This document shows positions 25,651 through 34,204 of a DNA stretch of 51,835 bases, one piece after another. Origin of the DNA: Bacteroidota bacterium (GTDB lineage Bacteria > Bacteroidota > Ignavibacteria > Ignavibacteriales > Ignavibacteriaceae); NCBI GenBank assembly GCA_023475265.1, contig JAMCWE010000045.1, forward strand, positions 1-51,835. The letters run 5' to 3'. The notes beneath the pieces were generated by a model, which had not been told where the DNA came from, did not search any database, and worked only from the letters and a program-made list of their open reading frames with translations. The translations under genes were made by a program, and so were the position numbers. How positions within the stretch are numbered: position 1 is the first letter of the stretch; each line of letters starts with the position of its first letter.

Positions 25651-26094
25651 TTATTTATTCAGTTGAAGAGTAGTAACTTGGCCCGCAATTTTCCACGATC
25701 CGTTATCTTTAACTAATGTAAAATATCCGGATTCTTTTAATCTAGAATCTGTGATTGCAACCTGAGCAACTGCAGTATTACCATCAAATTCAACTGAGCT
25801 AACATGTACATTTCTCTGCCATCCGCCTTTTTGTCCATTTTTAACAAGATTGACAAATTGTGAAGCGGAAAAATTATCGAGATTTTTCGTTAGGTCATTT
25901 ATAGTTACAATTGATGCGGTAGGTAAAACAGTTTTGGATAATTCATCAGCATTTCTGGAATCAACATTTTTAACAAAGCTCGTAATTACTTGCTCAACAT
26001 CTCCTTTATCTTCTTTAATAAACTTATTTTCTGCATATGCAGAAAAAGATAATAATAGGAAGCTAACTAAAATTAGGATCTTTAAAGTTTTCAT
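25651..26094 (-). CDS. Exported NTF2-like (lumazine-binding/SnoaL-type) protein
   Basis: A 147-residue protein with a signal peptide (cut after AYA, residue 21). The rest fits the NTF2-like cone fold: a first helix with VEQVITSFVKNVDSRNADELSKTV, then strands SVEFDGNTAVAQVAITDSR, GYFTLVKDNGSWKIAGQ. Members bind small ligands or act in diverse enzymes; here no catalytic residues can be named. A strong ribosome site (GAGGAG) precedes the start. A perfect palindrome lies 38-58 bp upstream of the start, a possible operator. Transcribed alone. Confidence 0.75.
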   Translation of the reverse strand: MKTLKILILVSFLLLSFSAYAENKFIKEDKGDVEQVITSFVKNVDSRNADELSKTVLPTASIVTINDLTKNLDNFSASQFVNLVKNGQKGGWQRNVHVSSVEFDGNTAVAQVAITDSRLKESGYFTLVKDNGSWKIAGQVTTLQLNK

Positions 26095-26131
26095 AAGTTC
26101 TCCTCAGTTTTAAGATAATTTATTTAATTCC

Positions 26132-26152
26132 GATAATTGAACATCAATTATC
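26132..26152. promoter_or_regulatory. Perfect palindrome upstream of the NTF2-like gene
   Basis: GATAATTG (26132-26139), a 5-nt spacer, then CAATTATC (26145-26152), followed by TTTTTTAA. It resembles a terminator on the plus strand, but no gene on that strand ends nearby, so an operator for the leftward gene is more likely. Confidence 0.4.
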
Positions 26153-26375
26153 TTTTTTAATCGATTCAAATTTATTGATAAGTATAAAGAATGATTTGAA
26201 ATTATTAACAGCGGAAGCATAGTTACACGAATGGTCATTATTCTAAATAAAAAACTTGAGCTCTAATAAAAATTAATTTGAATATTTTATTTGATTTTAG
26301 TGATCACTTCCTTTTTGTTTTGAAATTATCACTCAATCGGTGTATATTATTAAAGGATAAATTAACTTCACAAAC

Positions 26376-26432
26376 ACCTTAAACCATACCGGATATAAAG
26401 CGGCTTAAGATGTATGGTAAAGTCTTTTAGGT
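26376..26432 (+). promoter_or_regulatory. Folded 5' leader of the GYD-domain gene
   Basis: ACCATAC (26383-26389) pairs with GTATGGT (26412-26418), and outside it ACCT (26376-26379) can pair with AGGT (26429-26432). The enclosed 22 nt include GGCTTAAG. The structure ends 42 bp before the start codon. It does not match a riboswitch class I know; it may be an operator or an RNA leader. Confidence 0.35.
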
Positions 26433-26474
26433 TAAAATTCTATAAAAGAAATCCATACGAGAGAGGGATAAGCC

Positions 26475-26795
26475 ATGAAAACATTCATCTTGATGACAAA
26501 ACTTTCTCCGGAAATTTCTAAGCATTTGAAAGACCGTGCTCAACTTGGACGCAGCTGGTTAGATCAAGTAAAAAAGAAATGTCCGGAAGTAAAATTTATT
26601 TCTCATTATGCTTTGCTAGGCCCTTACGATTTTCTAGATATTTATGAAGCTCCGGATGAAGAAACAGCAGCTAAAGTCTCTTTAATTAGTATGTCAAATG
26701 GAGCCTTCCAAGCAGAAAGCTTAACGGCAATACCGTACAAAAGATTTTTAGAACTTGTAAAGGAGGTTGAAGAGAAAGTAAGTATAATAGTATAA
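26475..26795 (+). CDS. GYD-domain protein
   Basis: A 106-residue soluble protein with the GYD pattern: a first strand TFILMTKLSPE, a helix, then ALLGPYDFLDIYEAPDEETAAKVSLIS and a final TAIPYKRFLELV. GYD proteins are dimeric alpha/beta-barrel-like domains with no established reaction. An AG-rich ribosome site (GAGAGGGATAAGCC) precedes the ATG. It is followed, after about 95 bp, by a YbaK-type gene on the same strand. Confidence 0.82.
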   Translation: MKTFILMTKLSPEISKHLKDRAQLGRSWLDQVKKKCPEVKFISHYALLGPYDFLDIYEAPDEETAAKVSLISMSNGAFQAESLTAIPYKRFLELVKEVEEKVSIIV

Positions 26796-26892
26796 TTACT
26801 TTTCTGTTTAGTAAAATGATTTTGATTTATGCATGAAAAGATAAACAATGATGCAGTAAAAATATTTATAATTAAAAATATTGGAGGTTGCT

Positions 26893-27366
26893 ATGCCAAT
26901 GCAAAAATTAAAAGAGTACTTAGATTTAAATAACGTCAAGTACGTTACAATAAGTCATTCGTCAGCCTATACAGCTCAAGAGATTGCAGCATCTGCACAT
27001 ATTCCCGGCAAGGTTATGGCAAAAACAGTTTTGGTAAAAATTGATGGGAAGATGGCAATGGCTGTTTTGCCCGCTTCGGATAAAGTTGATTTCGAATTAT
27101 TAAAAGAATTTATTGGTGCAGAAAATATTAGGCTTGCTTATGAACAGGAATTTATGGATAGATTTCCTGATTGCGAAGTTGGCGCAATGCCGCCATTCGG
27201 AAATTTATATGGAATGGATGTGTACGTTGCAAAAAGCTTAACCGAAGATGAAGAGATTGCATTTAATGCATGTTCACATTCGCAATTGCTTAAAATGCTT
27301 TACGGAGATTTCGAAAGATTGGTTAAACCCAAAGTATTAGATTTTTCATTTCAATCGATGCTTTAA
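26893..27366 (+). CDS. YbaK/EbsC-family aminoacyl-tRNA deacylase-like protein
   Basis: A 157-residue single-domain protein of the YbaK/ProX fold. HSSAYTAQEIAASAHIPGKVMAKTVLVKIDGKMAMAVLPASDKVD carries the family pattern, with the conserved Lys in MAKTV; EVGAMPPFGNLYGMDVYV corresponds to the G-x-x-P-P-G loop. YbaK-type enzymes hydrolyse mischarged tRNA (for example Cys-tRNA-Pro); some stand-alone members have other substrates. The ATG at 26893 was chosen because GGAGG lies 6 bp before it; the longer frame starts at a TTG inside that ribosome site. Confidence 0.9.
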   Translation: MPMQKLKEYLDLNNVKYVTISHSSAYTAQEIAASAHIPGKVMAKTVLVKIDGKMAMAVLPASDKVDFELLKEFIGAENIRLAYEQEFMDRFPDCEVGAMPPFGNLYGMDVYVAKSLTEDEEIAFNACSHSQLLKMLYGDFERLVKPKVLDFSFQSML

Positions 27367-27384
27367 CCTATTTAATTATGTTGG

Positions 27385-27414
27385 CTTATCCGAATAAAAT
27401 TTTATTCGGATAAG
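27385..27414 (+). terminator. Perfect 30-bp palindrome after the YbaK-type gene
   Basis: CTTATCCGAATAAAA (27385-27399) is followed at once by its exact complement TTTTATTCGGATAAG (27400-27414). It lies 19 bp after the stop codon. T's are inside the stem rather than after it. As RNA it folds into a long hairpin, so termination or mRNA-end protection is likely. Confidence 0.6.
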
Positions 27415-27541
27415 TCTATCATTTTCTTACTACATTTTATCACAATTTCTTCTAAAATTTAATTAATATTTTTTATATTTCTGTAATTTATCGAACTGAT
27501 GTTCTTTGAATAAAAATTAATTAAACAAAGAGGTTAATTTT

Positions 27542-29593
27542 ATGTCGATTTTCAAATACAAATTTCCAGCATTTCTTTTTTCAATTTTATTCTTAGTTGG
27601 AATTATGTCTTCAACCTTTAGCCAATCTGAAGTCCAAGGAGATGAAATTAATAAAAAAGATATGGATCCGGCAGTAAGTCCGGCAACAGATTTCTTTGAA
27701 TACGTAAACGGTACCTGGTTGAAAAATACCGAAATACCGGCAGCTTACTCCGGCTGGGGTTCGTTTTATATTTTGGGAGATGAGAACTTAACCAAGCTAA
27801 AAAATATTTTAACCACTGTTGAAAAAAATACAAAAGTTAAAAAAGGCAGCAGTGAACAGTTTGTCGGCGATTTTTATTTCACCGGTATGGATAGCGCAAA
27901 CATCGAAAAGCAAGGTTACAAACCAATCGAAAAAGATTTGGAAGCTGTAAATGCGATAAAAGGAATAAAAGATTTCTACAAAGAATTAGCTCGTGTTCAA
28001 CTTGGATACTCAAATCCGTTGTTTGGATTCGGGGCCGGTACTGATGCAAAAAACAGCAAGATGAATATTGCACAATTACACCAAAGCGGATTGGGAATGC
28101 CTGACCGCGATTATTATCTTAAAGATGATCCAAGTACAAAAAGCATTCGGGAAGATTATGCTCAGCTAATTAAAAAATCTTTCATGCTTATTGGCTATGA
28201 TGATTCAAAAGCGGCAAAAAGTGCAGATGAAATTCTGAGTTTAGAAACTCAACTCGCCAAAGCTTCTATGCCGCGCGTTGAGATGAGAAATCCGAATAAG
28301 ACATATCATAAAATGACAGCAAAAGAATTAATCGGCCTTACACCGGATTTTAAGTGGAATGAATATTTCACCTTTATTGGAGTAAAGGGACCGCAAGATA
28401 TAAATGTTGCGCAGCCGGATTTCTTTAAAGAAATAAATAATATAGTAAATACTACTCCGATCGAAACACTGAAAGAATATTTGAAATGGAATATCATTCG
28501 AACAGCGGCTCCATATTTAAGCAACAATTTTGTTGAAACTGAATTTAACTTTTATGGAAAAGTTCTTAATGGAACAAAAGAAATGCAGCCGCGATGGAAA
28601 AGAGTTTTAGGAACTATAGATGGGCAAATCGGTATGGAACTCGGTAAATTATTTGTGAAAGAATATTTTCCGCCGTACGCAAAAAAGCGCGCTTTGGATT
28701 TAGTTCATAACTTGATGACTTCGCTAAAAACAAGAATTGAAAACCTTGAATGGATGAGTCCGGAAACAAAAAAGGCGGCATTGAAGAAACTATCTGCGTT
28801 TACTGTTAAAATAGGCTATCCGGATAAATGGAAAAGTTTTAAAGGATTAGTAATAAACAGAAATTCATATTTTGAAAATGTTTTAAGTGCATCAATTTTC
28901 AATACAAAAAAGAATTTGGCTAAGATCGGCAAGCCAGTAGATAAAACCGAATGGGGTATGACACCGCAAACTGTTAATGCTTATTACAATCCACCAAATA
29001 ATGAGATTGTTTTTCCAGCAGGAATTTTGCAGCCGCCATTCTTTAATCCAAAAGCAGATGATGCCATTAATTATGGTGGAATCGGATGCGTAATTGGTCA
29101 TGAAATGACGCACGGTTTTGATGATCAAGGAAGACAATATGATGCGTCAGGAAATTTAAAAGATTGGTGGACAAAACAGGACGAAGAAAATTTCAATAAA
29201 AGAGCGGAAGGAATTGTAAATCAATTTGATAATTATATTGCGGTAGATACATTACACGTGAACGGCAAATTAACTGAAGGAGAAAATATTGCGGATCTTG
29301 GCGGTGTTAATATTTCATTTGATTCCTTCAAAAAAACTAATGAATATAAAAGTGGTAAACCAATCGATGGTTTTACTCCCGCTCAAAGATTTTTCATTTC
29401 ATATGCAACCATTTGGAAGATAAAAAATAGACCTGAAAGATTAAGGCTTCGTGTTAAAGTTGATCCTCATTCGCCAGAACATTATAGAGTTGACGGACCT
29501 TTAAGCAACACACCCGCTTTTTGGCAAGCATTTAATGTAAAACCAGGCGACCCGATGAGAAGAACCGGTGATAAATTAGTTAAAATCTGGTAA
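27542..29593 (+). CDS. M13-family zinc metallopeptidase (neprilysin/PepO-like)
   Basis: A 683-residue exported endopeptidase. Signal peptide 1-27 (SSTFSQ). The M13 N-terminal helical domain starts with DMDPAVSPATDFFEYVNGTWL. The C-terminal catalytic domain has NAYY (479-482, substrate binding), zinc motif HEMTH (His520, Glu521, His524), the third zinc ligand Glu581 in ENIADLGG, and the terminal VDGPLSNTPAFWQAF ... DKLVKIW. All catalytic residues are present. It would cleave oligopeptides in the periplasm or outside. Single-gene unit with a hairpin after the stop. Confidence 0.95.
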   Translation: MSIFKYKFPAFLFSILFLVGIMSSTFSQSEVQGDEINKKDMDPAVSPATDFFEYVNGTWLKNTEIPAAYSGWGSFYILGDENLTKLKNILTTVEKNTKVKKGSSEQFVGDFYFTGMDSANIEKQGYKPIEKDLEAVNAIKGIKDFYKELARVQLGYSNPLFGFGAGTDAKNSKMNIAQLHQSGLGMPDRDYYLKDDPSTKSIREDYAQLIKKSFMLIGYDDSKAAKSADEILSLETQLAKASMPRVEMRNPNKTYHKMTAKELIGLTPDFKWNEYFTFIGVKGPQDINVAQPDFFKEINNIVNTTPIETLKEYLKWNIIRTAAPYLSNNFVETEFNFYGKVLNGTKEMQPRWKRVLGTIDGQIGMELGKLFVKEYFPPYAKKRALDLVHNLMTSLKTRIENLEWMSPETKKAALKKLSAFTVKIGYPDKWKSFKGLVINRNSYFENVLSASIFNTKKNLAKIGKPVDKTEWGMTPQTVNAYYNPPNNEIVFPAGILQPPFFNPKADDAINYGGIGCVIGHEMTHGFDDQGRQYDASGNLKDWWTKQDEENFNKRAEGIVNQFDNYIAVDTLHVNGKLTEGENIADLGGVNISFDSFKKTNEYKSGKPIDGFTPAQRFFISYATIWKIKNRPERLRLRVKVDPHSPEHYRVDGPLSNTPAFWQAFNVKPGDPMRRTGDKLVKIW

Positions 29594-30076
29594 TGTTTTT
29601 CTAAAAGACAAAGTGGTTTTGATGCCGATAAAATAAGCTCAGAACCACTTTATACTTAACAAAAATATGTTACAAATTATTACAACTACTTACGTATCGT
29701 TACTTTTTTCTTCAAAATTATTCTTTAGATTATTTTTTTCTCACTAGAGAAACTTTTATAATATTTTTATTCCCATGTTTTAGAAAAAATGCAATTGATC
29801 TTTTAAGTTAAATAATAAAATTGCACTCAAAAATGTTGGAACAATATTTGTTTTTGTTATAGAACTTAATGTCTACGCTCTAGGATCTACAAAATAATTC
29901 GACATATTCTTAATTCTGTTGACATATTTATACTCTTAAATTAGAGTGATAAAGGCTACGACATTGGATATTACTTTTGGCAATCTTTGTTTGCTAATTT
30001 TTTTTTGAAAGCTACAAAGAAAACCAAAATGCAGCACAATATAAATTTTTACATTAATTATTTTCGGAGGTTCTCA
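29594..30076. other. Intergenic region upstream of the cytochrome-porin gene
   Basis: About 480 bp, very AT-rich. It starts with a terminator-like hairpin (29611-29650). A TTGACA at 29918 is present but no good -10 is spaced from it. No gene was recognised; the open frame upstream of 30077 is in phase with the next gene but lacks coding character. Confidence 0.45.
29611..29650 (+). terminator. Hairpin after the M13 peptidase gene
   Basis: AAGTGGTTTTGA (29611-29622) pairs with TCAGAACCACTT (29639-29650) with one G-T wobble; 12-bp stem, 16-nt loop. It lies 18 bp past the stop. Confidence 0.65.
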
Positions 30077-31420
30077 ATGTATGCAAAAGTAAAGAACTTA
30101 AAAGTTTTTACTATTGTAATGGGGATATTAATTTTGTCATTTTCAAATGTTTCATATTCAATTCCAAGCTTTGCTCGACAAACAAATCTTCCTTGCAGTG
30201 CCTGCCACTATGTTTATCCAGAATTAACACCATTCGGAAGATTATTTAAACTAAATGGATATACGATGACTGGAATTGCAACCATTCAATCCACATATAA
30301 AGAGGATAACACTAATCTAAAACTTTTAAGCATGCTTCCCATATCAGCGATGATTCAGGGCTCGCATAATAAAATTGCAAAATCAATTCCAGGCGTTCAG
30401 AATGATGTAACAGAATTTCCGCAGCAATTTAGCTTGTTCATTGCTGGTGCGATCTCTCCAAATTTTGGTTCATTTATTCAAGTTACATATGATGATCAAT
30501 CAGGACAATTTGGTTTGGATAATACTGATCTAAGATTTGCTGACCATACTTTACTTTTTTCTAATGATTTGCTTTATGGTGTAACGTTAAATAATAATCC
30601 AACCGTTCAGGATGTTTGGAATACAACTCCGGCTTGGGGGTTTCCATATGTTTCATCGGCAGTGGCACCAACACCTGGCGCAAACCCAATTATTGGCGGA
30701 CTCGGAGGTTCTGTATCAGGCTTAGGCGCGTATGCACTTTATAATAATTTAATCTATGGAGAGTTTAGTCTTTATCATGTTACAAAATTAGGAGGACCAA
30801 TTCCGGAAACAATTATGGATTCAACAATGACGATGGCCGGTTATTCACCATACTGGCGTGTTGCTTTACAACAGCAATGGGAAACAGACTATCTGGAAAT
30901 TGGAACTTTTGGTATAGCTTCACAATTTTATCCGACAGGTATTAACGACAATAGTTCGGATAAATACACTGACATAGGTATTGATGCCCAATATGAAAAA
31001 ACTTTTGACAACGGAACATTAATTGCTCATACTTCTTACGTAACCGAAAAACAAACGCTTGATGCAACATATGCTGCCGGCGGTTCGGCAAATCCTTCGT
31101 TAAAATTAAATGCATTCAAATTTGATGCAAGTTATAATTTACCTGTAGGCGTAGCATTTTCACTTGGCTATTTTGCTACCAGTGGAGACAGCGATCCAAT
31201 TCTTTACGCGCCTGAAGCTGTTAGCGGTTATAATTCTAATCAGCCAAACAGCAGCGGCGTAACTGCACAAGTAACATATTTGCCATGGTTAAACACACAA
31301 TTTTCAGTTCAATATGTTTTATATAATAAATTTAATGGAAGCAGTTCTAACTATGACGGATCAGGTAGAAACGCTTCAGATAATAATACTTTATATGTTG
31401 TTGGCTGGGTAGTTTTTTAA
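30077..31420 (+). CDS. Cyc2-like fused monoheme cytochrome c / outer membrane porin
   Basis: A 447-residue protein from the ATG at 30077, which has a strong ribosome site (CGGAGG); the 30-residue upstream extension was rejected. Signal peptide 1-28 is followed by PSFARQTNLPCSACH (heme c ligands Cys40, Cys43, His44) and LTPFGRLFKLNGYT. This block is the signature of Cyc2 fused cytochrome-porins, as I recall it. The remaining about 370 residues alternate polar and aromatic strands and end in VVGWVVF, with a terminal Phe as in outer membrane beta-barrels. Cyc2 carries electrons across the outer membrane, best known from iron oxidation. Two monoheme cytochromes follow. Related cytochrome-porins of unknown role exist in Bacteroidota, so iron oxidation is not assumed. 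Confidence 0.85.
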   Translation: MYAKVKNLKVFTIVMGILILSFSNVSYSIPSFARQTNLPCSACHYVYPELTPFGRLFKLNGYTMTGIATIQSTYKEDNTNLKLLSMLPISAMIQGSHNKIAKSIPGVQNDVTEFPQQFSLFIAGAISPNFGSFIQVTYDDQSGQFGLDNTDLRFADHTLLFSNDLLYGVTLNNNPTVQDVWNTTPAWGFPYVSSAVAPTPGANPIIGGLGGSVSGLGAYALYNNLIYGEFSLYHVTKLGGPIPETIMDSTMTMAGYSPYWRVALQQQWETDYLEIGTFGIASQFYPTGINDNSSDKYTDIGIDAQYEKTFDNGTLIAHTSYVTEKQTLDATYAAGGSANPSLKLNAFKFDASYNLPVGVAFSLGYFATSGDSDPILYAPEAVSGYNSNQPNSSGVTAQVTYLPWLNTQFSVQYVLYNKFNGSSSNYDGSGRNASDNNTLYVVGWVVF

Positions 31421-31466
31421 TCACTTAAAAATTAGAAACGATTTATAATCACTTTAGGAGAAAATA

Positions 31467-31937
31467 ATGAAAGTAATATTTGGAATCTTAACTCTAACTT
31501 TGATCGCTTTTTTTGGCCTTAACAATAGTCATGCTTCAAGCAAGCTGGAAAACTCTTTTGCTAATCAAGATACAGTTAAGAGCCAGAAGAAAGCAGCGAC
31601 AGAAGAGGAAGTTGGAATCGGCCCTATTAAAGAAGTTACACTCGGGCCTATAAATGAAAAATTTGTAAATGAAGGTAAGAAAATATTTAACACTAAATGT
31701 ATGGCTTGCCATAGGCTTGATACAAAATTAGTAGGACCGGCTTTAAAACCGATAGTGAAAAAATTATCACCAGTGTATTTGATGAACTATTTATTAAACA
31801 CCACTGAAATGCAGAAAAAAGATCCAAAGTTGAAAAAATTAATTAAAGAATATAACGGTGTTGTAATGCCTGATCAGCAATTGAAAGAGCCGCAAGCTCG
31901 CGCTGTATTGGAATATTTTAGATCAATCGAAAAATAA
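31467..31937 (+). CDS. Exported monoheme cytochrome c (paralogue 1)
   Basis: A 156-residue class I cytochrome c. The signal peptide ends near residue 24. Heme motif CMACH (Cys78, Cys81, His82) and a likely axial Met134 in VVMPDQQL. A conserved block GIGPIKEVTLGPI lies between signal and heme domain and is shared with the lipoprotein cytochrome at 33526. It starts 46 bp after the cytochrome-porin with an AGGAG ribosome site, so it is a likely periplasmic partner passing electrons to or from that porin. A terminator follows. Confidence 0.92.
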   Translation: MKVIFGILTLTLIAFFGLNNSHASSKLENSFANQDTVKSQKKAATEEEVGIGPIKEVTLGPINEKFVNEGKKIFNTKCMACHRLDTKLVGPALKPIVKKLSPVYLMNYLLNTTEMQKKDPKLKKLIKEYNGVVMPDQQLKEPQARAVLEYFRSIEK

Positions 31938-31966
31938 ATTTTCAACTTAATTCGTTTCTCAATAAT

Positions 31967-31997
31967 AGGCGGCTATTATTAAGCCGCCTTTTTTTAT
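31967..31997 (+). terminator. Rho-independent terminator closing the cytochrome-porin unit
   Basis: AGGCGGCT (31967-31974), loop ATTATTA, AGCCGCCT (31982-31989), then a run of seven T. Confidence 0.92.
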
Positions 31998-32064
31998 TTG
32001 GAATAATATAACTGATAAGCTTTTTTATTAATTTGTTTAATATCATTAAAAATATTCGTGAACA

Positions 32065-33243
32065 ATGGAAAAATCTAAAACTCATATTTTAATATTTATT
32101 TTATTCTTGGGATTTATAATTCCAAGCTTTGCACAAAAAAGCGAAACAACTACGGAACAAATTTTTCCCGGAATAATTCGTGAAAGAATAATAAATAAAG
32201 AAGACAAGCTTGTTATTAATATTTTGCAAATTGATTTGAAAAGTAATCGCTATGAAATCGAAGCGATGAAAGCCAACAATTTTTTGAAATCCAAAGAGAC
32301 GACAAGTGAAATGTCGAAAAGAATTTCAAATGATGGACACAAAGTAATCGCGGCAATTAACGCTGACTTTTGGGATAATGACGGTGAAATTATTAATAAT
32401 ATGATTTCAAATGGAACCTTTATTAAAGCGATTGCAAATCACTCTGACGATAAACTTAATCGAATATTTTCTCAATTTGCCCTTACAACAAACAATAAAC
32501 CTTTGATAGAAAAATTTAACTTTGAAGGAAAATTATTTTTAAAAAACGGAACAATTGAAAAAGTTAATAGAATAAATTCCAAAACAGATAGCTCTTCAAT
32601 AACTTTATATAATTTTTATCAAGGGAATAAAACTCCAAAGATTCATAATGGCTGGCATGAATTTGATGTCGATCTGCAACCGCTCGCAAAGAACAGTGAT
32701 ACTTTAATTTTTATAGCCACAGATAAATTTTTAAATCAAGATCAAAATGAAATCCCCCAAAATGGATTTGTCCTTTCAGCATCAAATAATATTGCAGATA
32801 AACTTGAAAAAGAAATTTCAACTGGTGATACCGTTAAAGCTTTGCTCCAGTTATTTCCGGATGAAGGAAATATTTTTACATTAACTGGCGGACTTCCACA
32901 AATTGTTCTTGACGGAAAAAATTTAGCTGCAGAATCTGATACACTTGAAGGGACAAAGCCATCTTTTACAGTTACAAAACATCCTAGAACCGGAATTGGA
33001 TTTTCAAAAGACAGTACTATGCTTTACTTTTTTACGGTGGATGGAAGACAAGAATCAAGTTCGGGAATGTCATTAAAGGAATTTGCTAACTTAATGATAG
33101 ATCACAGTGTTTATCAAGGATTGAATCTTGATGGCGGTGGTTCAACAACTATGGTTATAAATGGAAAGTTAGTTAATCATCCGTCAGATATAACCGGAGA
33201 ACGCCCGGTTGGGAGTTGTTTGTTAGTTATTATGAAAAACTAA
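32065..33243 (+). CDS. Phosphodiester glycosidase family (NAGPA-like) exported protein
   Basis: A 392-residue protein with a signal peptide (cut after SFAQ, residue 23). The catalytic-domain signature of the NAGPA/DUF2233 family is present: AAINADFWDNDGE, KHPRTGIGFSKD, FTVDGRQESSSGMSLKEFA, and GLNLDGGGSTTM. The human uncovering enzyme removes GlcNAc from a phosphodiester; bacterial members are thought to cut sugar-phosphodiesters in cell-envelope polymers. It lies between two paralogous cytochrome c genes, but a terminator upstream suggests it has its own promoter; functional connection to them is not evident. Confidence 0.9.
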   Translation: MEKSKTHILIFILFLGFIIPSFAQKSETTTEQIFPGIIRERIINKEDKLVINILQIDLKSNRYEIEAMKANNFLKSKETTSEMSKRISNDGHKVIAAINADFWDNDGEIINNMISNGTFIKAIANHSDDKLNRIFSQFALTTNNKPLIEKFNFEGKLFLKNGTIEKVNRINSKTDSSSITLYNFYQGNKTPKIHNGWHEFDVDLQPLAKNSDTLIFIATDKFLNQDQNEIPQNGFVLSASNNIADKLEKEISTGDTVKALLQLFPDEGNIFTLTGGLPQIVLDGKNLAAESDTLEGTKPSFTVTKHPRTGIGFSKDSTMLYFFTVDGRQESSSGMSLKEFANLMIDHSVYQGLNLDGGGSTTMVINGKLVNHPSDITGERPVGSCLLVIMKN

Positions 33244-33525
33244 AATTAATTAACTGAAATAAATATCTTATCGAAGTGATTTTTAGAATATCCCTTTTCT
33301 AAGTCTAAAAATATTGTTACCTGATTTCAAAATCTTTCATAAATCTTCTTCAAAATTATTTCTAAATGCTTAACCTCACATTCAAGGTAAAAAGTATATT
33401 ATATCTTTAAGAAAAAAGATTTAGTAGTATTTAATTTTTACAATTCAAAAGTTGAAATTCTAACTTGATTAGCTTTAGAAAATATTGTTAAGGACTGTAC
33501 AACATTTTCTATTCCGGAGGATTTA

Positions 33526-34047
33526 ATGAAATTAAAAATTTTGATCTCTCTAATTATTGCAATTGCTTTCATAAATATTTCATGCACAAATAAGAAATAC
33601 GACGAACAAAAGCAGCCGGCACCGGATAATTCCGAATCAGCTCAAATGCAGCAAACACAATCAACAACTCCGGTACAAAATACGCCACCAGCTCCAACTT
33701 CGAAATATGAATTTCCGAATGACATGGGAGTGGGACCGGTTAAAGAAGTTACACTTGGACCAATTGATAAGAAGCTCGCCGCAGCCGGTGCGAAAATTTT
33801 TAATTCTAAATGCATAGCATGCCATCAGCTTGATACGAGGCTTGTCGGTCCTCCGCTTCGAAATATTACTAAGAAAAATACTCCTGAATTTATAATGAAT
33901 TATCTATTGAATACGACTGAAATGCAAAAGAAAGATCCGTTATTAATTAAGCTCGTTAATGAATATAAAATCATAATGCCGGATCAACAACTTTCTAAAG
34001 ATGATGCAAGAGGAGTTTTAGAATATTTCCGTTCAACTGAAAAATAA
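33526..34047 (+). CDS. Monoheme cytochrome c lipoprotein (paralogue 2)
   Basis: A 173-residue cytochrome with a lipoprotein signal (INISC, lipidated Cys20), a Pro/Gln/Ser/Thr-rich flexible linker (about 25-60), and a class I heme domain with CIACH (Cys96, Cys99, His100) and probable axial Met151 (IMPDQQL). From GVGPVKEVTLGPI to the final EYFRSTEK it is closely similar to the 31467 cytochrome, so the two arose by duplication. The lipid anchor plus linker would hold the heme at a membrane surface. A GGAGG ribosome site precedes the start. Confidence 0.92.
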   Translation: MKLKILISLIIAIAFINISCTNKKYDEQKQPAPDNSESAQMQQTQSTTPVQNTPPAPTSKYEFPNDMGVGPVKEVTLGPIDKKLAAAGAKIFNSKCIACHQLDTRLVGPPLRNITKKNTPEFIMNYLLNTTEMQKKDPLLIKLVNEYKIIMPDQQLSKDDARGVLEYFRSTEK

Positions 34048-34060
34048 AATTTGTTAAATA

Positions 34061-34106
34061 GAGAATGATGAGTCTGCACGGGTGGGCTTGCAGATTCTGA
34101 TTTCTC
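34061..34106 (+). terminator. Hairpin after the cytochrome lipoprotein gene
   Basis: GAGTCTGCA (34070-34078) pairs with TGCAGATTC (34089-34097, one G-T wobble); GAGAA (34061-34065) and TTCTC (34102-34106) can extend it. Pyrimidine-rich sequence follows. Confidence 0.6.
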
Positions 34107-34166
34107 TTTATTGTCTTAACTTAAATTATTTCCCCTTAAATTAATTTCATTTTTTATTTTATTCAT

Positions 34167-34192
34167 GCCCCTTTGTTTTTAAGCAAAGGGGC
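34167..34192. terminator. Perfect hairpin between convergent genes
   Basis: GCCCCTTTG (34167-34175) and CAAAGGGGC (34184-34192), 8-nt loop. It lies between the convergent cytochrome and Tricorn-like genes and may end both transcripts. Confidence 0.65.
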
Positions 34193-34204
34193 TGATAAAA
34201 TATT

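Larger units (their letters stand above)
26095..26474. other. Divergent intergenic region with two structured elements
   Basis: 380 bp between the NTF2-like gene (leftward) and the GYD-domain gene (rightward). It holds the palindrome at 26132-26152 and the folded leader at 26376-26432. No additional gene was seen. Confidence 0.5.

Noticed and set aside
29987-30076. 30-residue N-terminal extension of the cytochrome-porin
   Set aside because: The inner ATG at 30077 has a strong ribosome site and starts a normal signal peptide.
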